Shown in pieces: positions 39,049 through 48,732 of a DNA stretch of 64,000 nt (its first letter is position 1; every line of letters starts with the position of its first letter). This stretch comes from Paramoeba atlantica. Lineage: Eukaryota; Discosea. The translations under genes and the position numbers were made by a program. Below the pieces are notes generated by a model. The model had not been told where the DNA came from. It ran no database searches and saw only the letters and a program-made list of their open reading frames with translations. The stretch spans positions 310,001 to 374,000 of the forward strand of contig CDRNVI010000049.1 in NCBI GenBank assembly GCA_977017575.1, written 5' to 3'.

Positions 39049-40764
39049 CTAATCTCCCGCTTCACTGGAGCTCACCCGCATCCCACTGCTCGCGCGTATC
39101 TCCCTCTCCGTATGCAGTAACGTAATATTACGCAACAACGGGGCGGGACCCGGGCACGTGGCAACCGTCACCACCCCCGGCGGGGAGGGCGCGACATCAC
39201 ACCCCCCCACCGTAGCACAGCCTCCCCTCTCCACGTAGTCCCGCACAAACCTCTGATGGTCCCTCCGCTGCGCCTGCACCACCGGAACCAGATTCGCCAC
39301 CCTCCTCCCCTCCCGACTCCGTTTCCCAAAACGGTCCTCCCTCCCCCCCACCCCTCCATAACCCCTTACGCCGCCCCCCTCCCTTGCCCCCCCCGCCGTC
39401 CCCCCCCTCCCCACCACCCCCACCACCTGCGCATTCGTCATGCGCTCACACCCCCTCACATCCACCTCCGGGAGCCCCCCCCGCACCAGCCCCTCCAGCC
39501 CCCTTGCCGTTACGTTCGGGCACCCCACACAGGAGACCCTACGAAGGGCACGTCGTACCGGCCCGTGGGGCTCCACGAGACGCCCCACCACGTCATCGTG
39601 GACCCGGGTGCCATCGAGGGTGAGCTCCACGAGGGTGGGGAGACAGCCCGCCCGGAGCAGCCGCGCAAACGAGCCCGGGGGGATGGCCTTGCAGCCGGAG
39701 AGGGAGAGCGCGGTGAGGGCGGGGGGGAGGTACCGGAGGGACTGGTCCGTGAGGGCCTCACAGTGGGTGAGGGTGAGCCGGTGGAGGGCGTGGAGCGCGG
39801 GGAGGGGGAGCATGCCGTGGGTGGTGAGTTGGAGCCACCAGGAGAGATCGAGGGCGTGGAGGGAGGCGGGGAGGGTGGGGGTGCGGGAGAGGAAGGTGTG
39901 GAGGGCGTTGTTGGTGAGTTCCGGGAGCGCGGCGAGGGAGAGGGCGGTGAGGTGGGGGAGGGTGGGGCAGAAGTGGAGGAGGAAGGCGTCGGTGAGTTTG
40001 AGGCAGCCGGAGACGTCGAGGGTGTGGAGGTGGTGCCCGGGGCGGGGGGTGGAGGGGGGGAGAAGGGGGGAGCAGCATGGGGGTGGGGGAGGGAGAAAGG
40101 CGTTGTCGGAGAGAGACTCGCATCGAGCGAGTTTGAGTGAGGTGAGGTGTGGGCTGTGGTGAAGGATGTGTTGAATCCATGTGTCGCGTATTTCAAGACA
40201 GTAGGAAAAGTCCACACAGGTTAAGTAGCATGACCATCTTAGGTTTGAGTTAAAGGGACAGAATGATAAGCTTGGATTCGATTCAATAGGGGTAGTCATA
40301 AAACCACCTTTTGAGAGAACAGGGTTGTGTGTAATATTTAGATGTTTAAGATTAGGGCATATATTTAGCAAAGTAAGCATCGCATCGTCCTCCATCACAT
40401 CGTCAACGTAAAGTACAGTTCGAGTAGATAATTCGTTGAAGCAAGTATTTCCTTCCTTTGATGACTCGATGTAACTTGCTATTTGCGTTGCGATTTGATC
40501 ACCAGTTGTTTGATCACTGATTCGTACGGATGAAGCTTGAGGAATTCGAATCGAAGACATATGCTGCAGAAGACCATCAGCAAGTCTACGTAGCAGGAAT
40601 GCCGTAGATTGAGCTTCTGAGGGAGAGACCTTCAAGTCTTCGGTGCCATTATTCGCTGAACAAGCATATTCGCTTTTCAGTCCTTGAATCCTTACATGCG
40701 CAGCTTCGTATGATAAACTGCGTATTTCTACGGCATCTAAGGAGCAAAATGCATGCTCATCCAT
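39049..40764 (-). CDS. Leucine-rich repeat protein (RNI / AMN1-like)
   Basis: The product is 571 aa, ATG at 40,764. Residues of about 135-440 hold about ten cysteine-containing LRRs of the F-box/AMN1 type: LTCVDFSYCLEIRDTWIQHI, LTSLKLARCESLSDNAF, LHTLDVSGCLKLTDAFLLHF, LTALSLAALPELTNNALHTF, LHRLTLTHCEALTDQSL and LTALSLSGCKAI. Such proteins usually recruit substrates to SCF ubiquitin ligases, but I see no clear F-box at the N terminus, only LSYEAAHVRIQGLKSEYAC. Composition changes sharply inside the gene: the N-terminal third is AT-rich like the surroundings, while the DNA from about 40,150 down to 39,050 is very GC-rich, with the coding strand first C-rich and then G-rich. The C-terminal 130 residues are low-complexity and may not be folded. 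Confidence 0.65.
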   Translation of the reverse strand: MDEHAFCSLDAVEIRSLSYEAAHVRIQGLKSEYACSANNGTEDLKVSPSEAQSTAFLLRRLADGLLQHMSSIRIPQASSVRISDQTTGDQIATQIASYIESSKEGNTCFNELSTRTVLYVDDVMEDDAMLTLLNICPNLKHLNITHNPVLSKGGFMTTPIESNPSLSFCPFNSNLRWSCYLTCVDFSYCLEIRDTWIQHILHHSPHLTSLKLARCESLSDNAFLPPPPPCCSPLLPPSTPRPGHHLHTLDVSGCLKLTDAFLLHFCPTLPHLTALSLAALPELTNNALHTFLSRTPTLPASLHALDLSWWLQLTTHGMLPLPALHALHRLTLTHCEALTDQSLRYLPPALTALSLSGCKAIPPGSFARLLRAGCLPTLVELTLDGTRVHDDVVGRLVEPHGPVRRALRRVSCVGCPNVTARGLEGLVRGGLPEVDVRGCERMTNAQVVGVVGRGGTAGGAREGGGVRGYGGVGGREDRFGKRSREGRRVANLVPVVQAQRRDHQRFVRDYVERGGCATVGGCDVAPSPPGVVTVATCPGPAPLLRNITLLHTEREIRASSGMRVSSSEAGD

Positions 40765-41158
40765 CCTCAGAAAAAGATGAAAAGCATTTACTGTGTCTAG
40801 AAGAGTAAAGTTTCAAGAATTTATACAAGAAAAATATTAGATGAAGTAGATCATTCACAACAATGTACCTCGAGCTTAAGAGGGTTCTACGCTTCGAATT
40901 GAGATTGACAAAAGTACGACCGATTTTGAAGAACCATGTGATACATGTTTTGTACGTTGCATAGTAGTTCTATACATTGTATAGTACATGGGGGGGTTAC
41001 GGGTAGTGAGGTTTCAGCATAGAAAAAAGAATAAACTTTATTTGAGCCATAACGATGAAATTTCTTACATTTTTCTGACAGGCAACGAGGGACTATGCTA
41101 CAGGATCTGTGTCGCTCGGAAAGTGTACCCCGGGACAATATAAATTATCCTGGTTGTA
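40765..41158. other. Intergenic stretch, nothing recognised
   Basis: AT-rich. ATACATTGTATAG-type short palindromes occur at about 40,972-40,984. No gene or RNA seen. Confidence 0.35.
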
Positions 41159-42412
41159 TTACATCACTTTGATCTCTTTAGGTAACACAAGGCGTTCAGT
41201 AAGTATGCGATTGACATTGAGTCGAATAAGCGATTCTAGTTTTTCTTTACTGACTTCCCATTGTTTACCACCAACATTTGACTGTAGAGAGAAGTCCCAT
41301 ATCGGGGTGGAGAGAAGTGAAAGATAAATTTCTGTAGTTGTGCGTGATGTTTCCTCTTTGGGAACCCTATTTTTAGAAGACTGATTCCCATCTGTAGATG
41401 TCGAGTCTTGTTTTCTGTGCTTCCTCCAGAACCGCGTCTTTGGCATTGCTCTTTTAGGATTCCTCAGAGGGTCCGACGAGAGACGCTCGTCGTTCATTTG
41501 GTTACGATTACTTCGATCAAGGGCTGTGTAAATGCTAAAACGAAGAGCACCAAAGAACCTTAGTTCGGTAACACGAAACCGTACAGGTAGCAAGACAAGT
41601 CCAGAGACGTTAGTGGGAATAGCTACCTTTGCATGCCCTGCAATGGCAAAAGTTCCATCACTCTCAAAGAGGACTTCTAAATCCATTGATCGCTCCAGTG
41701 TTCTCTGTGTATGACTTGTATCCATTTCGGAATCAGCAGTCATGAACGGACCTTCCTTTGCAGAACTGTTGGAAAGATCGTCCGTAGAATCATCCATAGC
41801 ACCAAGATGATGAGAGTCGGTCAGTTTGGAATTATTCTGCGATGATCTACACGTAGAAATGTCTTCAATGCGCGGGATGCATTTTCCTAGCTTAATTTCG
41901 TCGAACATAACTTCAAAGACTTCCTGAGTGTCACGGCCCTTTCGGGACACATTTTCTGTTTTAGTACCATTGTTTTGAGCAGCCATCACAGAGTTTGCAA
42001 GTTGAAGAAGCTGATTTTCCGACGCAACGCAGAGCACGTTGTGTACGTAATATGACAGAAGATCGTTCAACCAGCGAGTCGTACTGTGTTCCGTTATAGG
42101 ATCAAAATCTTTAGAAAACAAAAACAACGGAAACATTGAACCTAAGTTTAAGGCGTTATGCCGGCTAGCTAACCTCTTACTTAGTAGCGAAGTGCGGGAA
42201 ATTTCAATTTGCTCTGATCCTTGCTTGACACGATTCGTTTTTTCACCCCTCGCGCTCTTTTTCTCAATGGAAGTTGTTTGTTCACTTTGTAGCAATAAAC
42301 TAGAAACTAGACCGGTTACAACAACTGCGGTTACAACAACTGAAAGAGATGTTGCAATAAGGTAACCCATGTAGGGCGATGCAGAGCGAAAAAGCTGCCA
42401 TATCAAATGCAT
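41159..42412 (-). CDS. SMP-domain membrane protein, Mmm1-like
   Basis: The product is 417 aa, ATG at 42,412. One membrane span near the N terminus (residues about 15-40, GYLIATSLSVVVTAVVVTGL) is followed by a basic stretch. The rest reads as an SMP lipid-transfer domain broken by two long Ser-rich inserts: RWLNDLLSYYVHNVL, VFEVMFDEIKLGKCIPRI, MDLEVLFESDGTFAIAGHAK, LVLLPVRFRVTELRFFGALR, and LSLLSTPIWDFSLQSNVGGK with RILTERLVLPKEI at the end. N-terminal TM plus terminal SMP is the layout of Mmm1, the ER anchor of the ERMES tether to mitochondria; Nvj2/TEX2-type ER proteins are the alternative. Phospholipid transfer at ER contacts is inferred. Confidence 0.55.
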   Translation of the reverse strand: MHLIWQLFRSASPYMGYLIATSLSVVVTAVVVTGLVSSLLLQSEQTTSIEKKSARGEKTNRVKQGSEQIEISRTSLLSKRLASRHNALNLGSMFPLFLFSKDFDPITEHSTTRWLNDLLSYYVHNVLCVASENQLLQLANSVMAAQNNGTKTENVSRKGRDTQEVFEVMFDEIKLGKCIPRIEDISTCRSSQNNSKLTDSHHLGAMDDSTDDLSNSSAKEGPFMTADSEMDTSHTQRTLERSMDLEVLFESDGTFAIAGHAKVAIPTNVSGLVLLPVRFRVTELRFFGALRFSIYTALDRSNRNQMNDERLSSDPLRNPKRAMPKTRFWRKHRKQDSTSTDGNQSSKNRVPKEETSRTTTEIYLSLLSTPIWDFSLQSNVGGKQWEVSKEKLESLIRLNVNRILTERLVLPKEIKVM

Positions 42413-42717
42413 TTCTTATTTAACTTGAGTATCTTCGATTCAAAACTTTCGCACATGTTCTCTGAAATTCCTGTTTTTATAAATAACCAAATAAAAATAA
42501 CTGCAAATAAACAAGTAGAGCTTGTAAAATACTGTTTGTACAATGAATGCTTAGTACAACAAATAGGTAATTCAAGATATTTTTTTGGCAACGGAAAATG
42601 ATCGAAACAAGGGCGCGATCAGATCTCCATATTTAACCGGCAAGCATAACCAAAAAAACGAGTTCGATGAAGAGACATTGATGAACATTTCACAATCAAA
42701 TCGTTGTCCCTGTTTTC

Positions 42718-45700
42718 TCATGAAGACAAAAGCTCTCCTATGGGTAGTTTATCAATTACAGAGTAGCGTCCATCCATCGTCTTGTGAACATAGTAGTACG
42801 ACTCACATAAATTCGAATGACCTAGTTCTCGTACGAAAGGCTCGTCATGCGTAATCACAACAAGCTGAAAATGTCGCAACCCTTTTCGACTTTCTATAAT
42901 GTTTCTTAAAGCTCGGGCTAACGATAAAATATTCTCTTCATCTAAATTCGTCGTGGGTTCGTCAAGAACAAGTACGCCACAATCGCAACAAAAGGCGTCT
43001 GATAAAGCCAGACGTATGATTACTGAAGCTAGAACTTTTTGACCCGCGCTGCATCTACCTCGCAGGTCCAAATCCACATCTCCCTTACGCATAATCACAC
43101 GGTACTTGTAGTTTCGTCTTGTAGCCATCGAGCCAGATGCATCCTCGTCAAATTTTATTTCAATCGTATCAATATCTGAACCAGCATACGTTGCTTGCCA
43201 CATCTGAGAAATAATTTCATTCAACTCACGCATCTTGTCTGCGTGATATTGAGTAACTGCACGATCTAACCCCTTGGCGTATTTTTCTACATCTGCATAG
43301 GCGAGCTCTGCTGTACGGAGTTTAATCTGGGTCGAAGCTAACCGACGCTCTATATCCAAATACTTTTCATCTTCGAGTTTGAGCCTTCGAACACGTATGT
43401 CAGCAAGCAAGGGCTCCATGGAGCCGCTGAAACGCGAGCTCTCTAATTGAATGCGTGAGAATAATTGCTTTAGTTTAGTCTGAACGGTTTCCACACTATC
43501 TCTGGATGAGAATTCAATGATCTCTTTTAGAGTCTTGTCCTTCAGAATATTTTCGCGTAGTGAACGCGTTGAATCGTCTATCGCCAAAATATTGTTCTCA
43601 ACCTTTTGAATGTCATCTTTCGCTTTGTAAATTTCGACCACGAGAGATAAATCACGCGCTACTGCTTCCTCCCTTTTAAGCGATTCCATAATCCAGTTCA
43701 ATCGCTCACGTCGCTGCACTTCAAGGGATCGCACTTCCTCATATTCTTTCTTCGCCTTCTCTAGAGCAATAAAAGCGACATGCACTCGTTCAGAATAATT
43801 GATCTCGGAGCCTTTGATAAAACGATCGACATTCGTGCGCATATAATCCAGATTTGCTAATGCTTCATTCATTTTTGTTTTAGCCGTTCTTGTTATTGCC
43901 TCATGCTGTGTAGTTAGATCCTTCTTATCGTTTACGATTTTAGTAAGTTTCGTATCGGTTTCCTTAATCTTTGTGTCGATTGAACAAAGAACACTTTGTG
44001 TTTTATCAATTTTTTCTCGCAAAGTCGAATGACGTTGAATCCAATCTTTACTCCGCTTTAGTGCACTTTGTTTTTGATCTACCTCTCTTTGTTTAACGTG
44101 GACACGATCTCGGGCAATTTGCAGTTCTTTTGAGTAATTATCGTTCTTTGAGCGTAGTTCTTCGAGGGACGAAGTAAGGAGATGGACTTTGTTGCATGCG
44201 ACGCTGTACTCATCAGAGACTTCAGTCAAGGATTGACTCCCAGTCAATGTCTCATTTTTTCGTTGGAGCTCGTTCAATTGCTCAACTATATCGTTCAACT
44301 CCTTTTCTGACTTCCTCAGAAAAACTATCTGTTGCAAGCTATCTCTAGTCTCTTGAAGAGTCTCTTGACTGACCAGAACCATGGACTCAGAATGTTTTAC
44401 ACGTTTGGTTGTTTCCTCCACTTCTCTAACGAGATCGACGATCTGAGCAGTAATAACGGATAAATTTTCGTTTACGCAAAAGAGTTCCTTAACATCTGTC
44501 TCTGTTTTCTTCAACTCAATCAATTCTGATTCTGTGTCACTATGGAGTTTTTCGATGTCCAAAAATTCTATCCTTCGCGCTTTCAACATTGTTTTCTGGA
44601 CATCAAGAAATTCTTCGCGTGAGTTCCCATCTTCGAATCCACGCCCACACGTTTCACATTCCTCTTTTACAGAAAAATCAGAAATTCTTTTCTCAAGATG
44701 TTCAATAGCATTGCGACGGACAGCAAGATCAGACGACAAATCATTGATCTTTCTTGCTTTTTCGGTGACCGAGTTAAATAAATCATATGTATTATCTTCA
44801 AAAGAAGATCCGAGCTGCGAGCACAAATTGCTCTTTTTTATGTCACGGGAAGACTTTTCTTTCGAATACTTGAGCTCTGCTTCTTCAAGCTCTTTACACG
44901 TGATGGCATGTAATTTTTGAAAATCCAGGAGATCCCGCGTAACTCTCAAATGGTTTTCCACTAATTTTTCAAGCAATCTTTCTGTAAGAATTTTTCTTTC
45001 ACTGATACTTTCGGCTTTAAGCATGTGCTTGCTGAGAAATGGATCAACTTTTTCCTCGAGACATAAGGTAATCTCATGCAATTTGGCTTCTTTACTTTTC
45101 ATCAAGAGTGATACTTTTGAAAGATTATCACGTTCTTGTTCACGTCTATCAAGTTCTTCGCGCAATTGCACCTCTCTTCCACGGAAAAGTTCAAGTTCGT
45201 TCAGCGTTTCACATATTCGTTTATCTACTTGGTCCTCCCTCATTTTGTCTTCGCGTATTGCAAGAATGCGTTTGGTACTCTCTAGTTCGTTCTGAAGACC
45301 TTGAACAAATTGGTCTGTAACGGACTGAAAATCTGCATCACTCTCATAGCTCCTTTGCATATTCGATATTTCATTCCTACATTCCTGCAAAATACTTTCA
45401 TGAAATGATTTCTCCGAAATAGAAAGATGTTTTGTGTTGCTCAGCTTATCAAGCTCAGTTTGTTTTAGACTCATTTCCTTTAAAAGATCGCTGATAATCC
45501 CATCATATTGAGAACGCATCTCTGCAGTTTCACATTTTAAAAAGTCAAGCACCGAGCGCAATGCCATATCAGAAACAATATCTCGCTCTCCGGCTTTCCA
45601 TTTTTTCTCATCAATAGAACTCAAAAGTTTGCGCAGATTTTCTTCCTCCTCGTCTCGTTTGACCTTATCCTCTGCAGCAGATTTTGATGCCGCTTCTATG

Positions 45701-46743
45701 AGACTTAATTTACTCAACTTTTCTGTCCGATTGTCATCTAGCGTTACAAGGAAGCTGTCAATCGACTTTTTTTCCTCACTCAAATCTTTTACGTTGTTTT
45801 CGCTCTTATACAGCGAAAGATGCACCTCTTCAATACCAGGAAAAGATTCCATAGATGTGCGACTAGTCAAATCTTGTAACGCCTTTCTACGTTCGTCAAG
45901 TGCTCCACTATGACGATCTTTTTGCTGTTGAAGTGTATTGACTTTTTCGGACACCGTGTCTACCGTACCCAAAACCTGCGTGAGTTTTCTAGATTCAAGC
46001 TCTAACTTTTCCAAACTTTTCTTTAGCTCCGCGACTTGCTTCTCTTTTTCATGTATTTCGCTTCGAAGAGTTTGCGCTTGATCGCAGTGTTCATGTAGAA
46101 CTAAAAGAGTTGCCTCACTTTGCTTCGCCTGTGCTCTATAAGCCCGGGCGTTTTCCCGAAACTTCTCTAATGCACCAACGTATTTCGTAGATGCAAAAAT
46201 ATCGTCAAACCTCTTTTTAACTTCAGAAGGCGTTCCAAGTGGCCAATTACCATCCTCCTGGTGACAGAAAATAACATTCTCCAGAACCGCCCGACTAACA
46301 CCCAACAATTCGGGAATAATTTTATCTATATCAGAGCAACGAAATGTACATGCAACGACCTTGTTTGTGGAAGGATCTCTGTATGCGAGAGATGCATCAA
46401 TGGTTTGTGTTGTCAATTTGTTTCGTACTATTGATGATTGGAACGTTCTTGTAACCTGCATGTCATTTCCATTTTTTGCACGAAATGTAAATCGAATTTG
46501 AGCCCGTACCTCGGACTCGCCCAGAACTCTGGGGTCATGCACAAAGGAGCTTTTCTCAGCCCCTCCAAAGGGTAGTTCTCCAGTCGTTGCATTGAGGCAG
46601 GCTTCAATAACAGTAGTTTTTCCAGCCCCATTACGACCAAGAATTATAGTGAGTGGGTGAAAGAAGTGCACGGTTTGAATCATATCGTGCTGAGGGGAGA
46701 AAGATCGTATCCCACAAAGTTGAATGTTGTGCAAACACGACAT
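42718..46743 (-). CDS. RAD50: RAD50 double-strand-break repair ATPase
   Basis: The product is 1341 aa from the ATG at 46,743 (MSCLHNIQLCGIRSFSP); the open frame goes 14 codons further without ATG. RAD50 is the SMC-like ATPase of the MRE11-RAD50 complex, which tethers and processes broken ends in the nucleus. Visible marks are: Walker A GRNGAGKTT (about 36-44), Q-loop FCHQEDGNWPLG, two long coiled coils, the zinc hook CETCG near residue 697, signature GRCSAGQK (about 1228), Walker B LVLDEPTTNLD (about 1258) and the H-loop VITHDE. Length matches the family (about 1300). No breaks are seen. Upstream of the ATG the coding strand has a pyrimidine-rich tract ending in AG, 14 nt before the start. 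Confidence 0.95.
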   Translation of the reverse strand: MSCLHNIQLCGIRSFSPQHDMIQTVHFFHPLTIILGRNGAGKTTVIEACLNATTGELPFGGAEKSSFVHDPRVLGESEVRAQIRFTFRAKNGNDMQVTRTFQSSIVRNKLTTQTIDASLAYRDPSTNKVVACTFRCSDIDKIIPELLGVSRAVLENVIFCHQEDGNWPLGTPSEVKKRFDDIFASTKYVGALEKFRENARAYRAQAKQSEATLLVLHEHCDQAQTLRSEIHEKEKQVAELKKSLEKLELESRKLTQVLGTVDTVSEKVNTLQQQKDRHSGALDERRKALQDLTSRTSMESFPGIEEVHLSLYKSENNVKDLSEEKKSIDSFLVTLDDNRTEKLSKLSLIEAASKSAAEDKVKRDEEEENLRKLLSSIDEKKWKAGERDIVSDMALRSVLDFLKCETAEMRSQYDGIISDLLKEMSLKQTELDKLSNTKHLSISEKSFHESILQECRNEISNMQRSYESDADFQSVTDQFVQGLQNELESTKRILAIREDKMREDQVDKRICETLNELELFRGREVQLREELDRREQERDNLSKVSLLMKSKEAKLHEITLCLEEKVDPFLSKHMLKAESISERKILTERLLEKLVENHLRVTRDLLDFQKLHAITCKELEEAELKYSKEKSSRDIKKSNLCSQLGSSFEDNTYDLFNSVTEKARKINDLSSDLAVRRNAIEHLEKRISDFSVKEECETCGRGFEDGNSREEFLDVQKTMLKARRIEFLDIEKLHSDTESELIELKKTETDVKELFCVNENLSVITAQIVDLVREVEETTKRVKHSESMVLVSQETLQETRDSLQQIVFLRKSEKELNDIVEQLNELQRKNETLTGSQSLTEVSDEYSVACNKVHLLTSSLEELRSKNDNYSKELQIARDRVHVKQREVDQKQSALKRSKDWIQRHSTLREKIDKTQSVLCSIDTKIKETDTKLTKIVNDKKDLTTQHEAITRTAKTKMNEALANLDYMRTNVDRFIKGSEINYSERVHVAFIALEKAKKEYEEVRSLEVQRRERLNWIMESLKREEAVARDLSLVVEIYKAKDDIQKVENNILAIDDSTRSLRENILKDKTLKEIIEFSSRDSVETVQTKLKQLFSRIQLESSRFSGSMEPLLADIRVRRLKLEDEKYLDIERRLASTQIKLRTAELAYADVEKYAKGLDRAVTQYHADKMRELNEIISQMWQATYAGSDIDTIEIKFDEDASGSMATRRNYKYRVIMRKGDVDLDLRGRCSAGQKVLASVIIRLALSDAFCCDCGVLVLDEPTTNLDEENILSLARALRNIIESRKGLRHFQLVVITHDEPFVRELGHSNLCESYYYVHKTMDGRYSVIDKLPIGELLSS

Positions 46744-46962
46744 TACTCTGAGAACTAAAAGAAATAAAAGAGGCCTTATACACAAGTTTCACTATTTCAT
46801 AATACTCAATACTAGACTAATATGCTCACCAATATGGATCGTACGCGCATACACGTATACGCATACATGTTCATAGTATTAACATTCATACATGTACATG
46901 AACTGTATATGAACTTCCTACATGTACATACATGCATCTACCCGCTTACAATATCGAAAACA
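46744..46962. promoter_or_regulatory. Intergenic region dense in TACATGTA-type palindromes
   Basis: Between RAD50 and the ERA-like gene. TACATGTACATG (46,889-46,900), GCATACATG and TACATGTACATACATG (46,919-46,934) crowd within 100 bp, with further CATAC/GTATG copies at 46,850-46,870. The same motif lies between other host genes. A regulatory site is inferred from position only. Confidence 0.3.
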
Positions 46963-48171
46963 TCAGGTTTTTGTTGAAACTTGTTGGCCCTCATACTTCG
47001 TTCCTTTGCCTTGATATTGAGCTGTGCGTCCTTTCTCATCCAATATTACGAATGGATGAAACCAAAAGGAGAACTTCTTTTTGAGATGCTGAGTACAGAG
47101 GTTAACTGCTCGCTGCGCAACTTTATCTACGTGTGAAAAAAATACAGGAATTATATTCGGTCGCCGGAAGTATATCTCAACGTCGCAACGAACACTTTGG
47201 CCCTCGTCAGAGGCGTTCCATGAAAGAAGTTTCAACATGGTATGCTCCATAATGTAAAATTCCATTTCCTTCAAACAAGCTTCACGAATCAGGTTTTCAA
47301 CTTGCTCTGGCTCCGACTGACTAGTTACATCGCTGACGTGATGTGTCCATGCGCGCGGCTTTCCATACCTCGCGAGTAAATCTTTTAGCTCTACGATACC
47401 ATGAAATCTTTTAGCGCTCACCTCATGTACTGCTCCAAATGGAAGATTCATTAGTTCAATGCTGTTTCTCAAAAAAGCGTGAAGCTCCATTCTTTTAGTT
47501 CCTGCTTGCAATAAATCCATCTTTGTTAAGACGAGTAGGCAAGGAATATTAAAAACATTGCTTCGATCTATAATTTCACGTAGAAATTTTTCTGTATCTG
47601 ATCGAATAGTGCCACTTCCTGCCGGAATTACAGCCACAGAGACGTCCGCTCCCTGTAGCGTATCCCAAGCTGGTCGCTCAGCAGACACCCACGAGCGCTC
47701 CCTCCTATTTCGTGGTGTAAAAACACCCGGGGTATCCATTAATATTAATTGTGTAGAATGAACGTGAGTGATTCCTTTCACCCAGGATGTCGTAGTATGT
47801 GGCCGAGAGGAGCGAGCAGAGATGTGGGAGGTGACACAGGTGTTCACAAGTTCAGATTTCCCTCCACTTGGCGGACCAATAAACGTGACTCGAGCCTCGT
47901 GGGAATCTTCGGGCTGCACCTCTACTTGGCGGTTTCTTAAGGCCTCTTGCTTTTTCTTCGAGATTGCGTCCCAGCGACTCGTGTCGGTGAGAGGAAATAC
48001 GTGCCCCACTGGAGTAAAATTCTTGTCTATATAGACTTTCTTAAAGATTTCTGCTTTAGTGTTGGTGCGCTCAGTGTCCGCTTCCTTAAGAACTTGTGAT
48101 ACTTTTCTTTCCCATTCTCTCCGTCGCTGAATTATACGCATGGTGAACAATCGTGTTGAGCGAAACGCCAT
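46963..48171 (-). CDS. ERA-like GTPase, probably mitochondrial
   Basis: The product is 402 aa using the ATG at 48,171; an earlier in-frame ATG at 48,321 gives a Cys-rich extension that seems unlikely. From 48,171 the protein starts MAFRSTRLFTMRIIQRRREW, a typical mitochondrial presequence (Arg-rich, amphipathic, no acids). GTPase motifs: G1 GPPSGGKS (99-106), G3 DTPG (146-149), G4 TKMD (216-219), G5 VSAK. The C-terminal part (CDVEIYFRRPNIIPVF, KKKFSFWFHPFVILDE) stands where ERA has its KH domain. ERA proteins bind the 3' end of small-subunit rRNA during ribosome assembly; ERAL1 does so in mitochondria. An (AT)n run sits directly before the start. Confidence 0.8.
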   Translation of the reverse strand: MAFRSTRLFTMRIIQRRREWERKVSQVLKEADTERTNTKAEIFKKVYIDKNFTPVGHVFPLTDTSRWDAISKKKQEALRNRQVEVQPEDSHEARVTFIGPPSGGKSELVNTCVTSHISARSSRPHTTTSWVKGITHVHSTQLILMDTPGVFTPRNRRERSWVSAERPAWDTLQGADVSVAVIPAGSGTIRSDTEKFLREIIDRSNVFNIPCLLVLTKMDLLQAGTKRMELHAFLRNSIELMNLPFGAVHEVSAKRFHGIVELKDLLARYGKPRAWTHHVSDVTSQSEPEQVENLIREACLKEMEFYIMEHTMLKLLSWNASDEGQSVRCDVEIYFRRPNIIPVFFSHVDKVAQRAVNLCTQHLKKKFSFWFHPFVILDEKGRTAQYQGKGTKYEGQQVSTKT

Positions 48172-48732
48172 CATATATATATATATTTTAGATTGCCTAT
48201 GCCCAGAACAAAATAAACAATTGCATGTCCTACTCTGAAAGTTGCTTAAAGCTTCGCACATGTATGAATTGCACCGTACATTAAGTAAAAATAATTTATA
48301 TTGTGTGTGCATTCCGTTCATGGATTTTTACTCGCACTTTTGAAACCTACGAAAGGCAAAACCTGGCAAAACCCGCGAAGTCCACTCTGACGTAGTGAAG
48401 AAAAGTACTTAGTCAAAAATAGTGAAGAATAGTTGACCTCCGTCGTTCCCTTACTGAAATTATTCTGAAATTCTTTTTTCTCAGTAAAAATCACCCTACC
48501 TAATAATTAGCGGACACCCGCCTTCCTCCACTCTTTTACCGCTGAGGATAGTATCACGGATTCTGATAACATTATAATAATGAACGAATAAATTATTCGT
48601 TCTGATTAAACATTTTCTTGTCCATCCGATTGGAATATTTGCGAAACTTTCTCTTGGAAGTTTGTTCTTCATCGTGTATGAGTTTTAACTTTTCGTTTTT
48701 CCTCTGAATTTCACTTTTCGTTAGCTTTGTAT
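48172..48732. other. Intergenic stretch, nothing recognised
   Basis: It begins with an (AT)7 tract at 48,173-48,187 just upstream of the GTPase start, which could act as a promoter element. The rest is AT-rich and non-coding. No gene, repeat or RNA is seen up to the MITE end at 48,732. Confidence 0.35.

Noticed and set aside
39256-40162. Long plus-strand frames of 240-294 codons opposite the LRR gene
   Set aside because: By-products of GC-rich antisense DNA, giving low-complexity Gly/Glu/Pro/Arg products; the LRR pattern on the minus strand is clearly the real one.
48172-48321. Upstream ATG for the ERA-like GTPase
   Set aside because: It would bury the mitochondrial presequence behind 50 Cys-rich residues translated partly from an (AT)n repeat.
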